A DNA stretch of 64,000 nt from Pseudanabaena sp. (GTDB taxonomy: Bacteria; Cyanobacteriota; Cyanobacteriia; Pseudanabaenales; Pseudanabaenaceae), in assembly GCA_003249035.1 (NCBI GenBank), contig QBMK01000008.1:1-64000 (forward strand), given 5' to 3'. Of the stretch, positions 8,357 to 14,822 are shown piece by piece; within the stretch, counting starts at the first letter, position 1; the number at the start of each line of letters is the position of its first letter. Both the position numbers and the translations under genes were made by a program. The notes beneath the pieces were generated by a model that was given only the letters and a program-made list of their open reading frames with translations, was not told the DNA's origin and did not search any database.

Positions 8357-9253
8357 TTAGAAATGACCGATCATCTTGACTTCGGTTTCTAGCACTACAC
8401 CATTGCGATCGCAAATTACAGTTTTAATGTGTTGGATGAGACTGAAAATATCACTAGCTTTTGCATTCCCAAGATTGACGATGAAGTTGGCATGTAATTC
8501 TGAGACTTGTGCATTGCCAATTTGATAGCCCTTCAAGCCAGCATCTTGAATTAGTTTTGCGGCAAATTGAGGCAGAGGATTACGAAAAACACTGCCACAG
8601 TTGGGCAAATGATATGGCTGAGTGGTATGTCTTGCCTTGAGTTTTGCCTCCGTATCTGATGCGATCGCCTTTGGATTGCCACCAACTTGAAATTTAAAGG
8701 TTGCGCCTGTGACGATGTTTGTTGATTCTTGCAAAGCCGAGGTTCGGTAGCTGAAATCCAAATCTTGAGGATAGATGAGGTTAGTCTCACCAGTTAAGCT
8801 TACGGTCAGCGCTGAAACCATACAATCTGCCGCACATCCACCCTGTGCCCCTGCATTCATAACAACCAATCCACCGACAGTTCCCGGAATACCGACAGCC
8901 CATTCAAATCCAGACCAACCATGACTAGCGATTTGCATGGCTAAACGAGGCACAGGCTCACCCGCTGCGGCAGTGACTTGACCATAATGTGCATCAAACT
9001 CAATACCACGTATATGTCGAGTGCAAACAACTAAACCTGATAAGCCTTGATCACTAATCAATAGATTGCTGCCAGCACCAATAATTGTGATTGGTAGATG
9101 GAGATCGCTTGCCCATGACAGACCTTCGGCTAGCTCAGTGGATGAGCGGGGCGAAATAAAGTACTCAGCCAACCCACCAACTCTCATCGAAGTCAGTCCT
9201 GCAAGAGAAACATTCGTGCGAATGGAGTTATGGATTTGAAGATCGAGTGACAT
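8357..9253 (-). CDS. murB: MurB, UDP-N-acetylenolpyruvoylglucosamine reductase
   Basis: FAD-dependent reductase that makes UDP-MurNAc for peptidoglycan, cytoplasmic. The FAD-binding segment TIIGAGSNLLISD and the following WAVGIPGTVGGLVVMNAGAQGG are clear, as is the type-II-like C-terminal pattern with CGSVFRNP (catalytic Ser) and the final Glu in a VLETEVKMIG tail. Length of 298 residues is normal. It follows murC on the same strand with a 106-base gap containing a hairpin, the usual murC-murB order. Confidence 0.96.
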   Translation of the reverse strand: MSLDLQIHNSIRTNVSLAGLTSMRVGGLAEYFISPRSSTELAEGLSWASDLHLPITIIGAGSNLLISDQGLSGLVVCTRHIRGIEFDAHYGQVTAAAGEPVPRLAMQIASHGWSGFEWAVGIPGTVGGLVVMNAGAQGGCAADCMVSALTVSLTGETNLIYPQDLDFSYRTSALQESTNIVTGATFKFQVGGNPKAIASDTEAKLKARHTTQPYHLPNCGSVFRNPLPQFAAKLIQDAGLKGYQIGNAQVSELHANFIVNLGNAKASDIFSLIQHIKTVICDRNGVVLETEVKMIGHF

Positions 9254-9329
9254 TGGCTTAAATCAAAGCTAATTAAGTGACTAAATTGCTTCGTGCGGTC
9301 TCTTTTGTGTGAAGCAATTAAATTTGGCA

Positions 9330-9362
9330 TAAATGTGACGAGGCAAAGCCTTGCCACATTTA
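9330..9362 (-). terminator. Hairpin overlapping the murC stop
   Basis: Fifteen-base arms with two mismatches (9330-9344 and 9348-9362) around AAA. The arm at 9348-9362 contains the murC stop codon. It may reduce read-through from murC into murB. Confidence 0.55.
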
Positions 9363-10730
9363 ATTGGTTAATTCTTGCATGGTTGGTGCGATCGCCTGAT
9401 TGAGATTACCCGCACCAAGAAATACAGCCAGATCTCCCGATTGCAAATTTTTTACTAGGAATGATTGGACGTCTTTGAGGGTTGGCAAGTAATGCACTTG
9501 ATCTTGCACTGAGGCGATCTCATCAGCAACTTGTGCGCCTGTAATCTTGCCATCATTGGGTTCGCTTGCCGCATAAATATCGGTGACAATCACCATGTCA
9601 GCATCAGTGAAGGAATGACTAAATTCGGTCAAGAATCTATGGGTGCGACTATAGCGATGAGGCTGAAAAATTGCAACCACTCTGCTAGTAGTATTTTGTT
9701 GTCTTGCTGAAGCAAGAGTAGCGACAATTTCGCTAGGATGATGGGCATAGTCGTCTACAAATGTAATCCCGTTCTGTACACCTTTAATCTCAAAACGGCG
9801 GCTAGCCCCAACAAAATCAGGCAAGGCACCAGCGATCGCCTTCCACTCAACGCCAACATAGCGTGCTACTGCGATCGCAGCGAGAACATTGCTGAGATTA
9901 TGCTTACCTAGCAGCCCCACTGAAATTTGACCTAAAGCCTTGCCTCGTTCGATCACTAAGGCTTGAGTATCTGACGGGGTGTAATTCACTTCCGACACAA
10001 TATAGTCTGCGGTAAGGTCACTTAAACTATAGGTAATGTCTGAATGAATAAACTCTTTTACTGTTGGGCAATCAATGCAGCCAACTACAACTTCACAACG
10101 TTTTGCAAAAGTCTCAAAGATTTCAACTACCTGTTCAAGGCTGTGATAGTGATCAGGGTGATCTAGCTCAATATTGGTAATAATGCCAATATGCGATAAG
10201 AATTTTACTAAAGTGCCATCTGACTCATCGGCTTCAGCAACTAGATATTTGCCTTGCCCCAAACGTGCATTTCCTTGCCAAGCGCTGACTTCACCGCCAA
10301 TGATAATACTTGGGTCAAGTCCCGCTTTGAGCAACAAAAATCCGACTAAGCTACTAGTTGTTGTTTTGCCATGAGTACCTGCAACAGAGATCGCCTGAAA
10401 TTGTTCGATCAAAGCTGCTAACAAATCTGAACGATGCAAAATTGGCAAGCCGTTTGCTAGAGCTACCTGAAACTCAGGGTTTTGTTGATTGATAGCTGTA
10501 GAACAGACGACCTGAGGTGCATTTGCTATATCGATGTTGTCTGCATGATGCCCCTGAAAAATTTTTATACCCAGAGTCTGTAGTTTTTGAGTGATGCGAT
10601 TGCTACTAAGATCCGAGCCAGATACCGTAAATCCTTGCTTCGCTAAAATATAGGCGATCGCAGACATCCCGATCCCGCCAATACCCACAAAATGAAACGG
10701 TCTACCGCTGAAATCAACTGGATTCAGCAT
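9360..10730 (-). CDS. murC: MurC, UDP-N-acetylmuramate--L-alanine ligase
   Basis: ATP-dependent ligase that adds L-alanine to UDP-MurNAc, the first step of the peptide stem of peptidoglycan. The N-terminal Rossmann motif FVGIGGIGMSAIA, the ATP loop GTHGKTTTSS, a DESDGT segment, the central DHPDHY and the C-terminal FVDDYAHHPSEI with FQPHRYSRT are all present. The length of 456 residues is normal. The start is the ATG at 10728-10730, close to the first strand. Confidence 0.97.
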   Translation of the reverse strand: MLNPVDFSGRPFHFVGIGGIGMSAIAYILAKQGFTVSGSDLSSNRITQKLQTLGIKIFQGHHADNIDIANAPQVVCSTAINQQNPEFQVALANGLPILHRSDLLAALIEQFQAISVAGTHGKTTTSSLVGFLLLKAGLDPSIIIGGEVSAWQGNARLGQGKYLVAEADESDGTLVKFLSHIGIITNIELDHPDHYHSLEQVVEIFETFAKRCEVVVGCIDCPTVKEFIHSDITYSLSDLTADYIVSEVNYTPSDTQALVIERGKALGQISVGLLGKHNLSNVLAAIAVARYVGVEWKAIAGALPDFVGASRRFEIKGVQNGITFVDDYAHHPSEIVATLASARQQNTTSRVVAIFQPHRYSRTHRFLTEFSHSFTDADMVIVTDIYAASEPNDGKITGAQVADEIASVQDQVHYLPTLKDVQSFLVKNLQSGDLAVFLGAGNLNQAIAPTMQELTN

Positions 10731-10772
10731 TTATACTTCTTACCTACCAAATAACGAGCCTAATAATAACAG

Positions 10773-10805
10773 ATCAAAAGGTGTTGCTTAGCGTCACCTT
10801 TTGAT
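10773..10805 (-). terminator. Terminator after the Crp/Fnr gene
   Basis: Eleven-base arms ATCAAAAGGTG/CACCTTTTGAT plus a short inner stem. It begins immediately after the stop of the regulator gene and lies upstream of murC on the same strand. Confidence 0.6.
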
Positions 10806-11498
10806 TTAAACCATCAAAGATTCTAAGCCTGCGGCGTTAAGAATGCATAAAACATCGCGATCGGGGATACGCTGAATCAAATTTTTGCGCTCTAGTTTCC
10901 CAAGTACACGAGTGACTGTCTCTCTGGCTAATCCACTTAGACTACTAAGCTCACGATGAGGTAAGTTGGGGATTTCTAACCCCCCACTGACTTTTGTACC
11001 TTGTCCTTCAGCTAGAAATAGGAGTACATCGGCAACACGAGAAGTACTATCAGCTTCACGTAACCGTAAACGTCGATTAACTTGGCGCAAGCGCTTTGCC
11101 ATTAGCCTTGCTAAATGTATGCCTGCGATTGGCTCTGTTTCAAGCAGATGAACAAAATCTGAGGCTGGGAGACTGCCGATGGTTGTGGGCGTGAGTGTAA
11201 TCACATCGGTCGATCTGGGGACTTGATCGAGTGGAGCCATTTCACCAAACATCTCACCAAAGCCTAAGATATTCAGGGTTATTTCCTTGCCATCAAGGTT
11301 ATAGGTGCGAATTTTTACCCAGCCTTCGAGAATGAAATAGACTGAGTTGCCCCAGTCATTTTCCAGCAAAATCACTTGATCGGCTGGATGGCTACGCGTG
11401 ACCATGTGGGATATTGCTCTAATGACGGCTTCATCAGGTAACCCCACAAAGAATGGGGCAGACTTAATTTTTTGCTGAAGATCTGTTCCATCCCGCAT
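10806..11498 (-). CDS. Crp/Fnr-family transcriptional regulator
   Basis: DNA-binding regulator of 230 residues. An N-terminal cyclic-nucleotide-binding-type beta roll covers residues 15-130 (VILLENDWGNSVYFILEGWVKI, then GEMFGEMAPLDQVPRSTDV). A dimerisation helix and a C-terminal winged helix with HRELSSLSGLARETVTRVLGK follow. The phosphate-binding region has GE..A and RS in the usual places, so cAMP binding is possible but not certain. It is not NtcA, whose helix sequence differs. No Fnr cysteine cluster is present. A class III cyclase lies at 61 kb, but no link can be drawn from position. The target genes are unknown. Confidence 0.85.
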   Translation of the reverse strand: MRDGTDLQQKIKSAPFFVGLPDEAVIRAISHMVTRSHPADQVILLENDWGNSVYFILEGWVKIRTYNLDGKEITLNILGFGEMFGEMAPLDQVPRSTDVITLTPTTIGSLPASDFVHLLETEPIAGIHLARLMAKRLRQVNRRLRLREADSTSRVADVLLFLAEGQGTKVSGGLEIPNLPHRELSSLSGLARETVTRVLGKLERKNLIQRIPDRDVLCILNAAGLESLMV

Positions 11499-11718
11499 AG
11501 TGGCTGCTCGTATTTCTTAAAGATTTGTTATAAGTATTCACTCTATCCGAGTTTGTGGTGATAGGTATTGCCAATAAGCACAATGACTTAGTTGTTTTAG
11601 CACTAAACCCATTGCAATTGGAGATTAAGAAACCCACAAAATTGGTTTTGATGAAAGGCATCCTTAGACTTCCTTTTACCAAAACCAATTTTCATAATCA
11701 GAATTATGTTTGGCTGGC

Positions 11719-12228
11719 TTAGTTTGCATTCCCAAGTAATTTATGTAGCCTTACTGCCAAGGATTTAATAAGCCCGTTGGGTTGAGATTCTTCGGTGGGA
11801 ATGATCGAGGCTTCAATGTCTGCTACAACTTCTGGAGGCAGATCCAGTATTCTAACTAGCCTTTGATAAGCTGCAGCTTCATCAAGGTTGATCATTGGTT
11901 CGTTAGGATTGCGCCGACTAGCTTGGATGACTTGATAGCCAAGTCTGAGAGTCATTTTGCGATCTTCAACACTTTTGATGTTTGGCACAACTTCTTCTAG
12001 AGGAATATTTTGCCCTAAGTAATCTTTAAGACGAGTTTTTAGATCGCTACGTTCTTTTTCAGTTTTGGCAAATAACATTGCAAATTCATCAAGCATCAGC
12101 CGAATTTCATCAGGCTCAAGTTTGCCATCAGCCCAAGCCATTGCCGCTACAGCACGAAGCATATCCATCTGACGAGGACTAATCGGAGGTGGGAGTTCTT
12201 GAGGTGTCATAGATTTACCCTTAGCCAT
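11719..12228 (-). CDS. TerB-like domain protein
   Basis: A 169-residue soluble helical protein matching the TerB-like (tellurite resistance B) fold: QMDMLRAVAAMAWADGKLEPDE is the typical first helix with an acidic metal-binding-like turn, followed by LKDYLGQNIPLEEVV and a second set of helices. Function is unknown in cyanobacteria. The name does not imply tellurite resistance here. The stretch 11499-11718 upstream of the regulator gene contains an imperfect inverted repeat built on AAAATTGGTTTTG (about 11639-11694) that may end this gene's neighbour. Confidence 0.65.
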   Translation of the reverse strand: MAKGKSMTPQELPPPISPRQMDMLRAVAAMAWADGKLEPDEIRLMLDEFAMLFAKTEKERSDLKTRLKDYLGQNIPLEEVVPNIKSVEDRKMTLRLGYQVIQASRRNPNEPMINLDEAAAYQRLVRILDLPPEVVADIEASIIPTEESQPNGLIKSLAVRLHKLLGNAN

Positions 12229-12330
12229 GTTTGTTTGCCAAATATGAACAAATCATAGGCTAGTTTTCATGAAAATACGTCTTAGTTTATTAATGTTTAT
12301 AGCTAAGCTTTAGCAATGTTTTTGTATAGC

Positions 12331-12359
12331 GATGAGGCAAAGCTTTGCTTCGCCTCATC
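12331..12359 (-). terminator. Hairpin after the 174-residue gene
   Basis: Thirteen-base arms with one mismatch (12331-12343 and 12347-12359) around TTT, four bases past the stop of the minus-strand gene at 12364. Probable terminator. Confidence 0.6.
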
Positions 12360-12363
12360 ACTT

Positions 12364-12888
12364 CTAGGGCTTGACTAGCTTTTGTTTAAGTAGTTCAACA
12401 TTTACAGCGCTTAAATCAATTTGAATTTCTAAGCGTTGGGTTTCATCTCGGAATAGTAATACTGCATCACCATTGGTCTGGATAATGCAGCCAAACTGCG
12501 GATCGGTGACTTGAGTCTTTTGGTAGACGATTTTAGGCAGGGTAATGCGGAGTTGGTAGCTCCGGCCTGACGATGGCAGAATGTCTAGCTGCTGACTAAA
12601 CGTATTAAGTTGGAGATATCCGACGCTGATATTGCGTTCGTCGGGGCTATTAGGTTTATACCAATAGAGGGTGATGCCACGTAAGCTCGGTGTTTGAATT
12701 ACAAAGATTTCGTCGAGCGCCTGTTTATTCCAGTCGATCGCATTGCGATCGCTATTCTCAGTCAAAGGGCGTTGTTGCCAGATGATTTCTTGCCCCGCTA
12801 AAGATGTCCACCATTGGGCGATACGGGCAAGATTGGCTTCAGCATCGGGTTCGGTGCTGCCAAGTGTCCAAGTAATGGTTGAGTCCAT
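12364..12888 (-). CDS. Conserved hypothetical protein, 174 residues
   Basis: I do not recognise the family with certainty. It has no signal peptide or membrane segment. It begins with a Trp-rich region (ITWTLGSTEPD, QWWTSLAGQEIIWQQRP), continues with alternating beta strands (GITLYWYKP, GYLQLNTF, YQLRITLPKI) and ends in a short helix. This suggests a small beta-rich cytoplasmic protein. It is divergent from tatA. Codon use resembles its neighbours and gives no sign of transfer. Confidence 0.65.
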   Translation of the reverse strand: MDSTITWTLGSTEPDAEANLARIAQWWTSLAGQEIIWQQRPLTENSDRNAIDWNKQALDEIFVIQTPSLRGITLYWYKPNSPDERNISVGYLQLNTFSQQLDILPSSGRSYQLRITLPKIVYQKTQVTDPQFGCIIQTNGDAVLLFRDETQRLEIQIDLSAVNVELLKQKLVKP

Positions 12889-13028
12889 TATTTTTTAGTA
12901 CTTGTTTAGATTTACTTGTAAATTCTTTATAGCTTACTGCTTTTGAATACACTCAGAAAGTTCAGTTAGCTTATACTTGCTGAGACAATAGAACCATATT
13001 CAGATACGTTTTAGGAGATCGAAGATAA

Positions 13029-13202
13029 ATGTTTGGAATTGGCTGGCCAGAAGTAATCGTAATTTCGCTTGTGGGAGTAGCAATTTTTGGGGCAAAGCGA
13101 ATCCCTGAGATTGGTCGAAGTGTGGGACAAGCACTGCGTGGCTTTCAAGATGAAGTAAAGGGTAATGGTGAACCTGATGACTTAGATCCTAAAGATAGCT
13201 AA
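13029..13202 (+). CDS. tatA: TatA/E-type twin-arginine translocase subunit
   Basis: A 57-residue protein: a short N-terminal stretch with MFGIGWPEVIVI, one membrane helix, the FGAKRIPEIGRSVGQ hinge and amphipathic helix, and a charged tail ending in DPKDS. This is the standard TatA/TatE layout. TatA forms the pore of the Tat pathway that exports folded proteins across the plasma and thylakoid membranes. AGGAG at 13013-13017 precedes the ATG. The gene is isolated from tatB/tatC, as is usual in cyanobacteria. It converges on tsaE. Confidence 0.93.
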   Translation: MFGIGWPEVIVISLVGVAIFGAKRIPEIGRSVGQALRGFQDEVKGNGEPDDLDPKDS

Positions 13203-13253
13203 ATCAAAAAAAGTCTTGGTTCAAATCACTGATTTTGTTTGTCATATAAGTTT

Positions 13254-13290
13254 CTTGTTAAAAGTGCTGCGTGGCATTACTTTTAACAAG
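13254..13290. terminator. Hairpin overlapping the tsaE 3' end
   Basis: Twelve-base arms CTTGTTAAAAGT/ACTTTTAACAAG separated by 13 bases. It covers the last ten tsaE codons and the stop, and lies between the convergent tatA and tsaE genes. Confidence 0.55.
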
Positions 13291-13854
13291 AGTTTTGGTT
13301 TCGTTTTCAGCACAAAGTGCTGTCAGAATATCAACATAGCTTTCACCTTGAGCAATTAGATGGATAAGGCGATCTTCAGACAAGATTTCTAGATCATCAT
13401 CTTCTAAATTTAAGTCGAGATTTTTTGTTTCTTCTTTATTTTGAGATCGTATTGGTTCTGAAAGATTAATCTTGAGATAATATGGCGGAATGGCAAGCAG
13501 TTTACTTGCCCACTCGATCGCTACTACACCGAGTGGAAAATCTTCACCACGCCAATATTCTTCTAAATGCAAGCTGGGGACTTGAGATGGCTCTAGGCGA
13601 TAAAGATCGATGTGATAAAGTGGCAAACGACCTTCAGTGTATTCATCAATTAGCGTAAATGTTGGACTAGCGATCGTGGTGCTAATACCAAGAGCACTGC
13701 CAAAGGCTTGCATAAAAGTAGTTTTGCCACTGCCAAGATTGCCTTCGAGCAGAATAATTGTGCCTGCGGAGACAAGCTGAGCGAGTTGGGTAGCGATCTC
13801 CTGAGTCACACCAAGATTATCGGCATAAATCTCAATCCTTACAGTCTCAGTCAT
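13258..13854 (-). CDS. tsaE: TsaE, tRNA t6A37 modification ATPase
   Basis: P-loop ATPase of the TsaBDE complex, which makes N6-threonylcarbamoyladenosine at position 37 of ANN-decoding tRNAs. Visible are GNLGSGKTT (Walker A), SPTFTLIDEY (switch region) and a Walker B-like YHIDLYRL, with VAIEWASKL after it. At 198 residues it is longer than the usual 150-160 because of an acidic tail (LNLEDDDLEIL) and extra C-terminal helices. Its last ten residues are encoded by a palindrome. Confidence 0.93.
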   Translation of the reverse strand: MTETVRIEIYADNLGVTQEIATQLAQLVSAGTIILLEGNLGSGKTTFMQAFGSALGISTTIASPTFTLIDEYTEGRLPLYHIDLYRLEPSQVPSLHLEEYWRGEDFPLGVVAIEWASKLLAIPPYYLKINLSEPIRSQNKEETKNLDLNLEDDDLEILSEDRLIHLIAQGESYVDILTALCAENETKTLVKSNATQHF

Positions 13855-13987
13855 AATTCGGGTAAACTTTTGTACTAGGTGAAGTGTCTGGTCATGGCTG
13901 AATGGTTAGCAACGACTAACCGTGATTAAATACTTCGTAGCCTTGTTTTGTTTTTATATTATTGAGCTAATTTCGGCAAAGTTTTTT

Positions 13988-14500
13988 ATGGATACGGATA
14001 TTCTTCAGTCACTCGCTCATCTCGATCAAAGTGGTAATGCTCAGATGGTGGATGTGACTCATAAACCGCAAACGGTGAGACGGGCGATCGCTGTTTGCGA
14101 GATATCTATGAAAACAACAACATTAGATGCCATCCAAGCAGGAAATGTGCCAAAGGGAGATGTATTAGGGACGGCAAGACTAGCAGGGATTATGGCAGCG
14201 AAACAAACTGCTAACTTGATCCCCATGTGTCATCCGCTTAATCTAACTAGTGTCGATGTCAAGATTTTTTTAGATGAAAATATCCCTGGCTATCAAATTG
14301 AGGCCGAGGTCAAAACCAAATCTGAAACTGGTGTGGAAATGGAAGCCATGACGGCTGCCACGATAGCGGCTTTAACCCTTTACGATATGGCAAAGTCCCT
14401 CGAAAAGACGATGATCATCTCGAACACAAGGCTGATCCATAAGAGTGGCGGCAAGTCAGGTGATTTTAATGCCCCTAAGGGCGATTATTGCGATATGTAA
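13988..14500 (+). CDS. moaC: MoaC, cyclic pyranopterin monophosphate synthase
   Basis: Second step of molybdenum cofactor synthesis: conversion of the MoaA product to cPMP. Clear motifs are [29 protein letters not shown] (catalytic region), [19 protein letters not shown] and the final [10 protein letters not shown] chose the ATG at 13988 (170 residues). The frame is open to 13922, but the extra 22 hydrophobic residues are not part of the family. No other moa gene is in the window. A small hairpin (TGGTTAG...CTAACC, around 13902-13921) precedes it. Confidence 0.95.
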   Translation: MDTDILQSLAHLDQSGNAQMVDVTHKPQTVRRAIAVCEISMKTTTLDAIQAGNVPKGDVLGTARLAGIMAAKQTANLIPMCHPLNLTSVDVKIFLDENIPGYQIEAEVKTKSETGVEMEAMTAATIAALTLYDMAKSLEKTMIISNTRLIHKSGGKSGDFNAPKGDYCDM

Positions 14501-14535
14501 GAAATTAGATGCCGTGAAAATCACTGCACTAATTC

Positions 14536-14730
14536 TTAAGCCGCTTTGTGACCTGCGATCGCAATTAATTCTCGAATTTTGACTTCAGGTAATTGACTCT
14601 CGATATTTAAAGACTTAGTTGCAGCGTCTCCATTAACTTCTGCCGATGCATCGACAGATTGAATCGCTTTGGCGATAGTTTCAATACAACTAGAACAACC
14701 GATGGAAGGAACTGAGATCGTTAAATTCAT
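14536..14730 (-). CDS. Atx1-type copper chaperone (HMA domain)
   Basis: A 64-residue heavy-metal-associated domain with the Cu(I)-binding GCSSC motif (CxxC) near residue 12 and a conserved His in AGHKAA at the end. This matches the cyanobacterial ScAtx1, where that His also contacts copper. The protein hands copper to the P-type ATPases CtaA and PacS for plastocyanin and cytochrome oxidase. No copper ATPase is nearby. It converges on moaC. Confidence 0.9.
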   Translation of the reverse strand: MNLTISVPSIGCSSCIETIAKAIQSVDASAEVNGDAATKSLNIESQLPEVKIRELIAIAGHKAA

Positions 14731-14822
14731 AAATAATTAATGTGAATACATTGCGATCACAATTATAGTTGAGCTATTAAGCCCAATAATAGCTGCGATA
14801 TTTGGTAGAGGATTTGGCGATT

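Noticed and set aside
10806-11498. Crp/Fnr gene as ntcA
   Set aside because: The DNA-binding helix and effector region differ from the strongly conserved NtcA sequence.
11464-11688. Frame overlapping the start of the Crp/Fnr gene
   Set aside because: It overlaps a well-supported gene in another frame and has no protein-like motif.
13922-13987. Longer moaC start
   Set aside because: The extra residues are hydrophobic and not part of the MoaC family.
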